From positions 10,285,001-10,349,000 of the forward strand of contig CM067550.1 of assembly GCA_034509755.1 (NCBI GenBank): 64,000 nt of DNA, read 5' to 3'. The DNA is from Anisodus tanguticus. Lineage: Eukaryota > Streptophyta > Magnoliopsida > Solanales > Solanaceae. The stretch's first letter is position 1, and each line of letters begins with the position of its first letter. Positions 1 through 12,600 of this stretch are shown here, piece after piece. A model generated the notes under the pieces. The model was not told where the DNA came from. It did no database searches and saw only the letters and a list, made by a program, of their open reading frames with translations. Both the position numbers and the translations under genes were made by a program.

Positions 1-656
1 TCAATAATTCAAGCCACCTCATTTGTCTCAAGTTCAGCTCTTTCTGTTTAAATATGTATTGCAAACTTTTATGATCTGTGAAAATGTCTACATAAACACT
101 ATACAAGTAGTGCCGCCAAATTTTCAGTGCATAGACCACTGCGGCCAACTCCAAATCGTGTATCGGATAGTTTTTCTAATGTTTCCTCAATTTTCTTGAA
201 GCATAGGCAATCACTTTACCATGCTGCATTATCACGCATCCTAAACCTGCTCCCGAGGCATCACAATACACAACGTAGCCTTCTGGACCCTCGGGGAGAG
301 TAAGGACTGGTGCCGATGTTAGTTTGTCTTTTAACTCTTTGAAGCCCTGCTCACATGCATCGGACCACTGGAACTTTATGGCCTTTTGTGTTAACTTTGT
401 TAATGGTGCTGATATGGTAGAAAACCCTTCTACAAACCTCCTATAATAGCCGGCTAAGCCTAGAAAGTTGCGTACCTCTGATGGAGTCGTGGGCCTCGGC
501 CAGTTCTTCACAGCTTCAATCTTCTGAGTGTCAACTCTTATACCCTCATCTGACACTATATGACTAAGAAAGGCCACTGAATTCAACCAAAACTCACACT
601 TGGAGAGCTTTACATATAACTTATGATCCCGGAGCGTCTGTAGCACTACCCGCAAA
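1..656 (-). pseudogene. gypsy pol: end of reverse transcriptase plus RNase H (partial)
   Basis: This is the C-terminal reverse transcriptase (connection) region and the start of RNase H of the element at the left edge. Visible motifs include R-N-F-L-G-L-A-G-Y-Y-R-R-F and the RNase H opening V-V-Y-C-D-A-S-G, which carries the first catalytic Asp. A nonsense codon (TAG) at 176-178 stands where related elements have Glu in K-H-E-K-N-Y. The same frame then stays open to the window edge, so this is a single point lesion. The right end is the target-site duplication of the DNA transposon at 657-1465, beyond which the frame resumes at 1466. Confidence 0.88.
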
Positions 657-1465
657 TAGAGATGGCAATGGATCTTGGACCCGGTCCGGATTCGGTGGAT
701 CCAGATCCGTTTTATAGGATATGGATCTTCAAAATTTGGACCCGATGAATCCGGATCGGACCCGGATCCATTTCTGACGGATCGGATCTAGATCTGGATC
801 TTGTATTTGAGATCCGTATCCGGTCCAGATCCGACCCGTGGATCCGTTTTTTATTAAATATATTCATAACCTAGAATGTAATTTTATAAGTATTTTCTTA
901 AAATTGCTAAGCACATCCTTGCAAGTTTAATTCTCAAAACAAGTTTAATTTATCTCCGCGTTAACTCAAAAACCCAAAAATAAATAGGTAACTTCGATAA
1001 TAAAATCAATGTTATATTAGTGAATGACTAACATCTCCATAGACAAGTAGTTAAAATTATATTCACTTCATTTGTGAAGATTCCAAGCACATGCAAGTTC
1101 TGCATTGTGAAAATATTAGTCAGCATTTTCCACAACTATTGTCATTGCCCAACATTTTCAATTAATAGCTCACAATCAAAACGAGACAACAAACAAAATA
1201 TCTCATATGAACATTTTAAATTGAAACACAGTAAACTGTTAGCTAAGTAAAAATCGTTTGTCAGTTTAAAAAAAATTCTTAGCAAGGCAAATTTTTTTAC
1301 ATGTGGATCCAGATCCGATCCGTGGACCCGGTGGATCCGATGGATCCAGATTTGGATTTGATTTTTATGGACCCGACAGATCTGGATCCGGATCTGGATT
1401 CAGGTATGAAAACCGGATCTGGATCTAGTAGGATCCGGTCCAGATCTGATCCGTTGCCATCCCTA
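657..1465. mobile_element. hAT-like non-autonomous DNA transposon in gypsy RT
   Basis: An 809-bp segment has terminal inverted repeats TAGAGATGGCAA (left) and TTGCCATCCCTA (right; they differ at one base) and is flanked by an exact 8-bp duplication CCCGCAAA at 649-656 and 1466-1473. Eight-base duplications are the hAT hallmark. Both subterminal regions are packed with GGATCC/GATCCG repeats: about 660-845 on the left and 1300-1455 on the right, in inverted arrangement. The centre (about 845-1300) is A+T-rich. No transposase frame is visible; the 66-codon plus-strand frame at 1301-1501 merely reads the repeats. It is probably mobilised in trans by a hAT transposase, which is an inference. Confidence 0.88.
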
Positions 1466-1955
1466 CCCGCAAATGATCCACATGTTCTGCCTCCGAGTTA
1501 GAGTAAACCAGAATATCATCTATAAATACTATCACAAATACATCCAGAAATGGACGAAACACGTTCATTAGATCCATAAATATTGCCGGCGCGTTTGTGA
1601 GTCCAAATGACATTACTAAGAACTCGAAGTGCACATACCTTGTTTTGAAAGCCGTTTTCGGAATGTCCTTCTCTTTGACCCTTAGCTGATTGTACCCCGA
1701 CCTTAGGTCGATCTTTGAGAAACATTTTGCATCTTGTAACTGGTCAAACAAATCATCAATTCTGGGAAGAGGATACTTGTTCTTGATAGTGACTTTGTTC
1801 AGCTGCCGATAGTAAATACACATCCGTAAGGAGCCATCTTTCTTTCGTACAAACAATATCGGCGCACCCCAAGGGGATATGCTGGGCCTAATAAAGCCTT
1901 TCTCAAGCAGATCTTTTAATTGCTCCTTTAATTCTTTCAATTCAGCTTGAGCCAA
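1466..1955 (-). pseudogene. gypsy pol: reverse transcriptase catalytic part
   Basis: This is the finger/palm half of the gypsy reverse transcriptase. From the N-terminal side it shows L-L-E-K-G-F-I-R-P, W-G-A-P-I-L-F-V-R-K-K-D-G-S, S-K-I-D-L-R-S-G-Y (first catalytic Asp) and V-F-I-D-D-I-L-V-Y (the D-D catalytic pair). The usual C-I-D-Y-R-Q reads C-I-Y-Y-R-Q, a substitution of a highly conserved residue. The frame is open up to the hAT insertion at 1465 and resumes on its other side, so the insertion, not background decay, is the main lesion here. The 2080-1956 linker to the protease contains stop codons. Confidence 0.9.
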
Positions 1956-2080
1956 TAATGAGGAATAAATATTGGCTGAGTGTCTAGCAACACGTTTATA
2001 CCGAATTCAATCTCCCTTTCAGGAGGAAGGCCTGTAAGTTCGTCTGGAAATACATCAAGAAACTCATTAACCACCGGAAT

Positions 2081-2536
2081 TTATTGAGAAGTAGGTGGTT
2101 CGGCATCGACATCCCTAGCCCGAACAAGATGGCATATACAACCTTTGGAGATCATCTTTCTTGCCTTAAGGTATGAAATAAACCTACCTTTTGGCGTCAC
2201 CGTATTACCCTTCCATTCAAGGACTGTCTCGCCTAGAAACTGAAATCTAACAGTCTTTGTTCGGCAACCAACATTAGCGTAGCACCATGCTAGCCAATCC
2301 ATGCCCATAATAACATCAAAATTAACCATTTCTAATTCTACCAAATCTGCTAAGGTCCGACAGCTACAAACTAATACTGTACAATTCCGATAGACCCGTC
2401 TAGCAACTACTGACTCACCAACTGGCGTAGATACCACAAATGGATCTCTTATCAATTCAGGCTCCATACCAAATTTACAGGCAATGAAAGGGGTGATATA
2501 TGATAGATTGGAGCCTGGATCTAACAACGCATACAC
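2081..2536 (-). pseudogene. gypsy pol: aspartic protease domain
   Basis: A 151-codon open segment begins near the active-site motif A-L-L-D-P-G-S-N (chromovirus-type D-P-G-S in place of the usual D-S/T-G) and continues through F-D-V-I-M-G-M-D-W-L, the conserved hydrophobic-glycine region of retropepsins. It lies between gag and reverse transcriptase as expected for a gypsy element. The frame closes with a stop at 2081, just before the linker to reverse transcriptase. The same region of the element at 50160-50540 shares nearly the same motifs, showing that the two elements belong to one lineage. Confidence 0.85.
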
Positions 2537-2596
2537 ATTATGTGAAAAGATTGATAATATACCTGTAATAACATCAGGTAAGGACTCCTGATCCTG

Positions 2597-3963
2597 TCAA
2601 CCCATCAATGCGTAAATGCGGTTCTGGCCACCACCAAAGTTAGTTGCTCCACCCCTACCTCTGCCTCGACCGGATGATGTCTGATGACTTTGCCCTGACG
2701 GGCGTACTGAATGTGATGAAGCTGCTGCAGATTCGACCGGCTGGGCCCTAACACCCCTGCCTCTTGTCGGGCATTCTCGCATAATATGACCATGTTGACC
2801 ACAAGAATAACACCCATATGATCCTTGTTGACACGGTCCCCGATGGACCTTACCACACTACTCGCATTAAGCCACCAGCGACCTCATTTAACTAGAATCC
2901 CCTCTATAATAAGACCCTGATGCTCGTGATCTCTGATCTGGTACAGATTGAACAAATCGATCAACCCTCGACCTCGAAAATGGTAATGATGCGCTAGCTG
3001 TCGGGTATGATGTGCGTCTATAAAGTCGTGGACTAGGCCCACCTCTGAACTCTCTTACGTCACCTACGGATCGAGCCCTCTTATGCTGGCCCCTATCACG
3101 CTCTCGATCTATCCACTGTTGTCTCTTACAATCCTCCAGATTCTGTGCATAATCCTGAATGCGAGCAATGTCCATATTTTGATTCAGAGAAGCCGTAGTA
3201 CACTTATTGACCAAGTGCGGCCCCAAGCCAGTAACAAACCTATGTACCCGGTCACTCATCTCAGCTATAATCGTAGGAGCATATCTGGCCAATGAATTAA
3301 ACTGCAAGTTATATTCTTGAACACTCATATTGTCGTGCTCAAGACGTAGAAATCTATCCTGCCTGGCCCGTCGAAGTTCGACCGGCAAAAAATGCTGCAA
3401 AAAGGCCTCTGAAAACTCTCTCCATCCTACTGGTGGAGCACGAGGTCCCCTAGAATGCTCCCATGTCTCATACCTGGTCACTACGACATCCCGCAGTCTA
3501 TAAGAAGCAAACTTTACCGACTCAGTATCGGTAGCATCCATTACCTGCAAGGTACGCTGTATCTGATCCAAAAAATTATGCGGATCCGCATTTAGGTCCG
3601 ATCTTGTGAATATCGGAGGGTATAGGTTGATGAAATCCCGAGCTCTCGCGCTAACAGCTCTATCAGAAGGACTGTGAATCTGACGTTGGGCCTGAGCGGC
3701 CACTAATCGAGTCAATAACTGTACAACACTTCACATATCAAGATCCACATCCGGAGTATCAGGTAGAGGAATTGGGGTATTGCAGCCCCACTACGCTCCT
3801 CTATAGGTGGTGGACTGGGGGAATCATATGAATGAGTCGCATCATGGGTCTTACTCTGGCCCTCTCTAGCGGGTGGCACTTGGCTAGTACCTTCACCCGC
3901 ATCCGTATTCAACGCCCTCATACTCTGGAACTTCTTCCTTGCTGTAGGCATTGCTGGAACCAT
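2597..3963 (-). pseudogene. gypsy gag with zinc knuckle, frameshifted
   Basis: The gag region opens at an ATG at 3961-3963 with a charged N-terminus that includes a P-S-P-P-P run. A 275-codon frame (3715-2888) then carries the Retrotrans_gag core, with W-R-E-F-S-E-A-F-L-Q-H-F-L-P and S-V-Q-E-Y-N-L-Q-F. A CCHC zinc knuckle, C-Y-S-C-G-Q-H-G-H-I-M-R-E-C, sits at about 2770-2815, followed by an Arg/Gly-rich tail (R-G-R-G-R-G-G). The pieces lie in different frames, with breaks near 3720 and 2880, so the protein is not made as one chain. All knuckle Cys and His residues are retained, unlike in the copy at 49900. Confidence 0.88.
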
Positions 3964-4141
3964 AAACAGGAGACAGATTAGAAGTGGAATGCTTATAACT
4001 CGGCTCTACTGCACGATCTAGAACAGAAGGGAAAGTAACCATCCCAAATTCCTGGTAGCCTCATGCCTATAAGTGTGGTGCACAACACACCCATAAACAA
4101 GACTCTACTAGCACGACTTGTAGACTCCCTAGGATAGACCT

Positions 4142-4153
4142 GCTCTGATACCA
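4142..4153 (-). other. primer-binding site, initiator tRNA-Met
   Basis: The minus strand reads TGGTATCAGAGC, complementary to the 3' end of plant initiator tRNA-Met and the standard primer site of many plant LTR elements. It lies 4 bases from the inner end of the 5' LTR at 4158, which fixes the orientation of the element. Confidence 0.9.
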
Positions 4154-4157
4154 AGTT

Positions 4158-5907
4158 TGTCACGATCCAAACCGGAGGGTCACGATGGGCACCGGGACCT
4201 TACTTGTCGAGTACCACTAATCATACAGTTAATATCTAACCATAATTAATTATGGCCGCAAGGGCCGTCACAAAGTGCCCTGCTGACACATAGGAACGAT
4301 AAACTGGAAGAAGCTATGTAAAATCTTACAAACAAAATGACTCAACCCATGCATATATACATACTAAGGCCGACAAGGCCATACTTGACTGATGTACACA
4401 AGACACTGTCTACAAGCCTCTAAAGAGTACGCAATATCATAAGGTCAGGACAGGGCCCCGCCATACCCATATGTACATGCAAAGAAATACCGTACCGAGA
4501 TTAGATCGACACTCCGAAACAAAAGGAGTGCTCCAATATCCGCTGAGTCAGCAACCTACTCATGCGGATCGTCGTCTTGCCTATGTGAGCCTGCAGGCAT
4601 GAAACGCAGCGTCCCCCGACAAAAGAGACGTCAGTACGACTGATGTACCGAGTATGTCAGGCATGAAGAATAGCATAACAGAGACATAAAAGTAATCTGA
4701 GACAAGAAACAACCAACCAGTAGTGAATGCCTCTGAGGCCCATAATATGCATAAGTATCATGTCTGTGCAGAATGCCTCTGAGGGCCATAATATGCCTAT
4801 GTGTCATGCACCATGCGGTCATACATATACATATGCGTATATAACGCCATCAAGCCTCTGTGGGCATCCCATCATATCACATCGGCCTCTGTGGGCATAA
4901 TCATTATTGTGTATATCTGTACCAGCTACAGGTGGTGTTGCATATATAACGCCTTCCCTTTTCCCATTCCCATATATATATATAATGCATACATATAGTA
5001 GAATATATAACTCTTTTGAGGTCAAGGTATGTCCATGAATATAATGCATGAATGATATGATAATAAGACATTATAAGTTTGTCGGAGTGAGGTAATATCG
5101 CTTTACCTCCGATTAATATTATGAATACTAACATCTTTTCCATATACCTCAATAAGGATTTAGGAACATATTTATACATGCTTTGACAATATAAATGAAT
5201 AACACGAACATTCTTAATTACTAAGAGTAGAATCATTTATGAGACAATATTACGTTAGTTTCGTAACTTAGAACATGCCAAAAGAAAGAAGGATTTGCTT
5301 TAACATACCTTAAATACTCATACGAGTTCGTGAGACGTGGTAAATGAAGGATCCAACCCTGATAGGAACTAAATTGTTTGGTGAATTATAGATGAAGCTA
5401 AATTAACATGCTCCAAACACACCCATTAAAGTAACAAAGATGTTTTGCCGTTCTTGAGATGTACAAAACGTATTGTTTCCAACAATAGAGATAATACTAG
5501 CTAAAGGTAAGTGCTTCATACGCTTTTTTGTTAAAATTGAAGTAACGTAGCAGCCCACCCAATTTTATGAGCCCATTTAGTGAAGGAAGTGAAAATGAAT
5601 CACTTAAGGAATAGCTACCTTTTACACGTGTAACTATATAGATAATTCTCTAGTTACTCATCACCTGCACCATTTCTTTACGTGCATGCAGTCCATGCCA
5701 CATGTCCATGCCACATGTGGACCATGTCCACCTAATAATTCTCCCACAACACAAATTAATCAATCACACACAATTAATTTCTAGTCATCGTTGTCACACT
5801 TTTAAAATCTTAAATTATTTCGGGACCACGTCCGTTTATATCCTAAACTCTTTATTTGCATATGTCTAGATGCTCAAATCATCGTCCGAATGTACGGGGG
5901 TGTTACA
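4158..5907 (-). repeat. 5' LTR of the left-edge gypsy element
   Basis: The LTR is about 1750 bp. On the minus strand it begins TGTAACACCCCCG (5907) and ends GGATCGTGACA (4158), giving TG...CA termini. The 3' partner lies outside the window, so neither target duplication nor age can be read. It contains short direct repeats around 4720-4900 (copies of GCCTCTGNGGGC) and T/A-rich runs near 4970-5020. The small open frames inside are not credible genes. Confidence 0.85.
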
Positions 5908-6002
5908 TAACCACTCTTAACAAACTCTAATAGTATTTTTAATGTTTCAGTGATGGCTAATCACTAACTGTTAATCTCAATCTCCAATATTAACACTTAG
6001 AG

Positions 6003-6238
6003 ATCGTTTGGTTGGGAAACAAGTCATCTTGATTAATTATTCCGAAATTGTTATCTAGAGATAAAAATAACACTACAATTTCAAAATAGTTATACCACGA
6101 TTTTATCCCAGCCAAACGTGGGATAAGCTCATCTCAAATTTAATCTCGAAATTAATTATCTTTTATCCCTCGTACCAAACAAGCTCTGAAGATGGGATAA
6201 CAATCCTGAAATAACTAGTTTCCAACCAAACGGGCCCC
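6003..6238. repeat. MITE with GTTTGGTTGGGAA ends, downstream of SPATA20-like gene
   Basis: A segment of about 236 bp starts with CGTTTGGTTGGGAAAC and ends with the inverted GTTTCCAACCAAACG. The interior is A+T-rich and contains ATTTTATCCCAGCCAAACGT and CTCGTACCAAACAAG, themselves partly inverted copies. It resembles the segment at 41343-41524. No clear target duplication was found, so the exact ends are approximate. The rest of 5908-6679 shows no gene; it is the 3' flank of the SPATA20-like gene. Confidence 0.6.
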
Positions 6239-6679
6239 CAAGTGCATATTTTTTTACCGAAGGAGAAATTTTGTATCTTTTAGCTGACAAACATCTATAC
6301 TCGAGAATCTCTCTCGAGTTGGGACCCGTAAACAATAAATTCGGTTAACATGCATTCACTTGATTAAAGATAGAGTATTAAAAAGTGGAACTCCTTAATA
6401 AACATCACCTTTTTGCATTACTCCCAAACTGTTGAGAAATTAATATACTCAATATTCTCCAACAACAGGATTGACCTTACCGTAAACACCCATTAAAATC
6501 AAAAGTAGCCTAGATATCTAGCTTTTCATGTACATCCCTTTGAATCAACTGTTGTATACTCCATCAGTTGATCAACACGAACACAAGAACCTTAATTATA
6601 ACACATAAATTAGAATAACAACCTGTCTCTCAAGCTTTTTGACCACTCTATGTACATACTCTTGAACTACTTTTGGTAT

Positions 6680-9600
6680 TTACTGTGAGAGCAACGATTC
6701 AAGAGCTTTCGGGTCACTGACTGGAGGACTACATGTGAAGTTTTGGCAAACAAGGGCTATCACCCTGTCCGCAGCAGCATTGTTTTTCGCCATCAGAGCA
6801 ATATTTCCATTAGTTTCTTCCCAAAATCCCATCTCTTCCACATAGGTGGGATCAATGTGAATCACCTATTCAGAATCAGTACGCGTAAGAATCAAAATCC
6901 ACCATTGTACTTTAGCTAATGGACACAAAGTACTTACCGTCTTGTTAGGATCATATGCTGCATGAGCAGCAGCAACCATGTTTTCGAACTCCTCAGAAGA
7001 CTTCACTCCGACTAGAACTACTTGCTTTCTGGACGGAAAAGCTAGCATATCTGCTGCACAACACAGCAGTGGCACAGCAACAGCTGCATCTTTCAACCTC
7101 TTCTCAAAAACCGCCTAATAAACACAAAGGTTACAAATTACTGCAACAATACATGGATTATATAGTCAATGTAAGATGCAGAAAGTTCCAAGGCAAAAGG
7201 CGCACCAGAACATGTTCTGCAGTCTCTTTGTAAAGTTTGGATCTGTCACCAGCAACCATAGAGGCCAATCTCACTAGATTAATCACTGAAACAGAATTCC
7301 CAGAAGGCTCAGCCCCATCATGATCTTCTTTCACACGTAGAAGAACAGAAGGATCTTCGCCAGTTGTGCTAAAGTAACCTCCTCCTGCTTTGTCGAGAAA
7401 TAACTCGTCCTGCAAGAAATAGTTCAACAGTAGTAAGAACTTGTCCCATTCACCAGAACTAGAAGATCCTAAATAGTCGTTACCTGGGTCTCCTGAAGTT
7501 CAAGTGCCCAACTCAACCAGAAGACTGAATCACCAAACTCATAAAGATCCAGTAGACCTGCTATTAAAAATGCATAATCATCTAGAAATCCAGGTGCTTT
7601 GGTGGGACCATTCCTGAAGCTATGCTGCAACCTGCGCGTCTGTTGATCATAAAGGTGTTTCCTGATAAAATGTGCAGCTTTCTCAGCGACATCCATGTAC
7701 TCCTTGGGCTGAATATGACAAGCAGAAACAATTAAACAGACAACAGAAAAAACAACTGCCACCAACACTGGTTTACAACAGAGTTGGAGGACAATGAAGA
7801 TCTGTATTTCGTTAAACATACTGAAATTAAGTGATTAAATATTTTGTTACCACCACCAGTCTACAATTTTCCACGTCTGCTGGGACTATAGAAGTGTCCT
7901 ATCAGATTAACCTATCTCTTAAAGTTAAAGGTGGTTCTGAAATCTTACATTGGTGCCAGCTACTGGAAAGTAGAATCTTGTTCCCTCTGGTTCTCCCTTC
8001 AGGATTTTTGACGCCCTGGCGAGAGATGAAATCACTAGTCCATTCCACGATACAATAACCTACAGTAATAGATCAGTCATCACACTAAACATAATGAAAA
8101 TGAAATAAACACATTTGCGTAAAAATAATATACCTTATCATCCAGATGCGGACGAGGACGTTTCGACCTCACATCAAAAAGTTTTTGGCGAGCGTTCCCC
8201 AGGATATCAAGATACTCTTCAACAGGCAAAGCATGTTTTGATGCCATTGTAGAGATACTACTTCTTTCTATTAGTACATTTTTGTCCTTGAATTCATTAT
8301 GTGGATCACTCCTCCTTGAAAGATCACAATTACCTGTGGGTTTTATATAGTAGTGATCCTTGACGAGCGTTGCATGCTCGCCTACTATGTCGTCAACCTT
8401 CAGAAAGAACGAAAACACTCAAGCTCAACACGGGCAGAAAATTGTGGCACACAAATAGTCTTACTCTCTTCTCCTTTTTGTACTTTTTTGTTTTACTAAC
8501 CGAAATGCATGAAACCATGTCTTACAAGGCTATACTGCCTGCTAAAACTGTCTTCCTATATTTGGATTGGGCTAAGCATTGACGGCCGGACTGTTTTTGA
8601 GGTAATGATTCCTTCCATGACAGCAGCTGAGAATAAACAGGATTTATGCAACCTATTTGTCCAGAAGAGCTATTTGGTGGAGTTACTTAATTTGTAATCT
8701 GATTCAGAAACAGGACCAGTACAACTCTAGATATAGCTGACCTTGCATCAAAATTGGATTTGCCAAATCTTCAACTTATAAGTAGGCTAGGTTGATGAAT
8801 GTTGACCTTCCATGCCAATTTATTTTACACACTTACAAAGATGCATTATAAATTTCCATAGAATACAGAATAGTCTAACTTATTTGAAAAATCAAACTCA
8901 TTGAACAACTCAGATTCTAAGTTACAATTTAATGTTCCACTTCTCATGAATCAAGCTGACTCATAAATTGATCTACCATATCAACCATATTGTCATTTTC
9001 CAAAACCATACCGGAGCTTTCTCCAAACTATAAAGATTTGCAATATATGGAGCTACATATGAAGAGACAATAAAAGCTGGAGGTCAATTATTCCATATAG
9101 ATAGTCAAGAAGTTCAAACAACAAAACAAGAAACAATACTTCTTCAAACTTTGGCGGTAAAAGCAATCAAGTCATAAGTACCTCGGTACTAGTCCAGACA
9201 TAGAAAGCACCCTCCTTTTTCCGTGAGGCACCTTCAGATTCATAACTATCAGCATCTTCAGCCGAAAATATTTCACCACTTGGACCAATCATATCCCTTC
9301 TCAGGTAGTCAAGTATATCACGAGACAAACTTGAATAAAATACATCCTTTGTGATACAAAAAGCATCCAGATAGACATTGACAAGTTGACCTTGATCATA
9401 TAACATTTTCTCGAAATGTGGAACTGCAAGAAGCAGGAAAAGAACACTCATTAACTGAACAACAAAATTGGATTTAAAAGTAATATCACATATACAATAC
9501 ATAATAATTTCGCTCACCATGCCAGCATTCATCCACACTGTATCTGTGAAAACCACCGCCAACATGATCATGGATACCACCCCTCGCCATGCATTCTAAA

Positions 9601-12600
9601 GTGAACAAGACCATTTTCAAAGAATTCTTGGCTTCAGCTGATTTTCCAGTCTCCCCGGACCTCTTTGAGTTGTAAAGCATCAGCTGCATTTCAACTGGCC
9701 TTGGAAATTTGGGTGCGGAACCAAAACCACCATATTTTGAGTCATAGCTTTCTGCTAGCTGCAGCAAATATAGGGGACATGTGGAAGTTAGACCATCATC
9801 ATTAACAAAATTATATATATTGAGAACCAAGACAATTGATCCTTAACACTAGCATTCAGATAGACAAATTTCAGGAACATGCGAGGATGTCATATGATCA
9901 TGCCAGAGAGAGACTTAGCACCCTGAGGTGTGTACCATGTGGGTCAATTACCAACGAGAAAAGGGGCAATACATTCTGAAAAAGCTGAAGAATTCTGAAG
10001 TACTTTTAAATTATAGGGATAGCAGCGGTGGGGAAGAGACGGGAGAAGGTAACAGGTCTCTCTCAAGCATCAAATGATTTTTTCTCATTACCAACTCCAA
10101 ACAGCCAGGATGCGACCACATTCAACGACAACTCGACAATAGATTTGCAGAAAATCTTACATGATCAGCACATTTACGCAGTGCGGTTTGCAGAACCTCA
10201 TCTGAGAGCTTATTTGATGTTGAAGTTGCCGCCAAGGCTTCTGATAATTGTTCTATTGCAAAGGCCCCACTCTGAACAAGAATATCTCTCTTGCTATTCC
10301 ACGCTTCCTTCACTTTCCTAAAGCATGATGATGAGGAATATTCTCAGAAGTTTGAATTGAACACTGATGGTGCTCTACAGCATTTGAGCTTAAGAAAAAT
10401 GGCATGCATACTCGAAGTGCAGCAGAAATTTATGTTGAACCAAAAATACAGAATGAACATACGTAAGTATAGTTTTAAATCCCGGCCTTCCATATTTGTC
10501 TTCTGGAGGAAAATAAGTCCCACCCATCAAGGGCTTCAAATCAGGTGAAAGAAAGGCGCTTAGTGGCCAACCCCCACCACCATATAATGCTTGCACATAT
10601 GTCATGTACACCTGGGAGACAATAAAAATTGAGCTACTCAAAGCAGATAGCATCACTATTGGCAAATTGAAATCTAATCATGTTGCAAAGCCTTTCAGCA
10701 TGTGTTACATCAGATAACCAAGAAAGTGATGACAGCAAGTTATTTGCAAAGAGCAGGTTCCTAACAATGAGGATTACTGAAAGACACCAAGAGCAACATT
10801 GAGCATAACCCAATAAATGCACGTGTACTCACATAGGCCCAAGAGCCATATGTCGTTATTGTTTTCATTTGCTTGTTTCTTCCTTCTTGTTGATACCAGC
10901 AAGACCCAACAAGCTGATGTCTGCTGGTTCGTAATGAGAGGATTCTTAGTACTAGAGAATTCATTTTGATCGAACCGCCTAGTTTGCTTTGTTCATTGGT
11001 TTATTGTAGGGCATATCTCATTGCAAGATTCATTGGCTGGAATCCGATTTCATTTCCATTTTATTTAGTTAGTAGAACCTTCTAACTATATATTACTCTT
11101 ATACAAATTCTCTTGTTTGTCCCCCACTAAAGACGGGAAATTTTAAATGAATTACTTATCTTATTTCTTCTTTAATTAGAAATTCTTTAAGGATTTTCAT
11201 TTTTTTCTATAAATAGAATCAGGACGACTTTTTAACCCGCTGCCTTACCACTTGGCCACGCCCCATTTAGATTTCTATTGATACTAATAAAGTATATTGC
11301 AGGTTTTATTTGTTTGTCAACTATAGTCCAAATATCAATAGAATAGTTCAGATTGGTACTAGGATTTTGCTATGTGTACATATAGGATTCAACTCAATTT
11401 ATTGATCATTACATTTAATTCAATTAAGATATTGTATGAAAATATGATTTTTTTCACGATTCTATTCTAATAGAGGAGTAGGTGATTCCAAATCAAAAGA
11501 AATTTGAAAAATTTCCTGGTATAGAATCATAGTCTATATAAATAGAATTATGATTTTTGAGGGGTTTTAGCAACTTGTGTGCGGCTGTGCGCACACCGAA
11601 GAAGGTTGAAGTAACACTTCTTTGGCCACTAGAGGGATTTTATGTGTTTAGTCATTCAAATAGTGGAAGGGGAGCCTTGGAGTAACCGGTAAAGTTGCTG
11701 CCATGTGACCAGGAGGTCATGGGTTCTAGCCGTGAAAACAACCTCTGGCAGAAATGCAAGGTAAGACTGCGTACAACAGACCCTTGTGGTCCGGCTCTTC
11801 CCCGGACCCTGCGCATAGCGGGAGCTTAGTGCACCGGGCTGCCTTTTAGTCATTCAAATAGTGACTGGTCTGTTTTAGTTATGCACTATACGCCTTATAT
11901 GGATTTAGCTTTCAACAGCCTAAACAAAAGAGAAGATTAGCCAAAAGCACATCTAAGTAAGTAATTCTGAAGAAAATAGAAAAAGAACTAGATGAAAAAT
12001 ATGAGGAAATATAAATAGCTTAGAAAGCCATTCCTCCTACATGGAAAGGCCTCTGCTCTTTAATCTATAAATTGACTGGTCTCTTCTCATTCAAAAAAAG
12101 GAAGATACAATATCAATGCAAGTTAAACCGGAATGACTCTAATCCAAGAAACCAATTCAGAAGAGAATCAACGAGAAATGCGATTTGAGCATAAATACAA
12201 TAAGACTTTTTACCTTATCAACATCTGGACGCTCCTCTCTATCAACCTGCCCACAAGTAAAGGTACCAAGATGTCTATTACTCCAAATATTTTAGATAAC
12301 TAGCTATATGTAGCTCAAAATTTTAGCGTGAACAATGCTTTCAGATTCACCTTGATGCTAACAAACGAATCATTTAGCAATTTGGCGACCTCTTCATCTT
12401 CGAAAGATTCAACTTCCATGACATGACACCTTATCAATGAATATAAACATTAGTTTTCCACTATATTAATTGCTAGCACATTTCAAAGTAAAAAAATCAA
12501 AAACTTACCAATGACAAGTACTGTAACCAACTTCAAACGTGACATGACAAGCACCACAGGATCCACGACCAAATAGAACATGACCATAAATCATTTAGCA

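Larger units (their letters stand above)
1..5907 (-). mobile_element. Ty3/gypsy LTR retrotransposon (Tekay-like), 5' part
   Basis: Read on the minus strand, the order is 5' LTR (5907-4158), initiator tRNA-Met primer site (4153-4142), gag (about 3963-2597), aspartic protease (2536-2081), reverse transcriptase (about 1955-500) and RNase H running off the left edge. This is gypsy order. The integrase and 3' LTR lie outside the window. The coding region is broken by frameshifts in gag (near 3720 and 2880), a nonsense codon at 176-178 and an 809-bp DNA transposon in the reverse transcriptase, so this copy is not autonomous. The Tekay-like assignment rests on the primer site, the D-P-G-S protease motif and resemblance to the chromodomain-bearing element at 43815-55616; it is an inference. 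Confidence 0.9.

Noticed and set aside
1301..1501. plus-strand frame of D-P-D-L repeats
   Set aside because: It is translation of the GGATCC subterminal repeats of the hAT-like element, not a protein gene.
4720..4900. CRISPR-like short repeats (GCCTCTGNGGGC)
   Set aside because: The spacing is irregular, the repeats are only 12 bp and diverged, they lie inside an LTR, and this is a plant nuclear sequence.
11234..11265. functional tRNA-Gln gene
   Set aside because: Only the 5' half is present, with no anticodon loop or acceptor 3' strand, so no tRNA can form.
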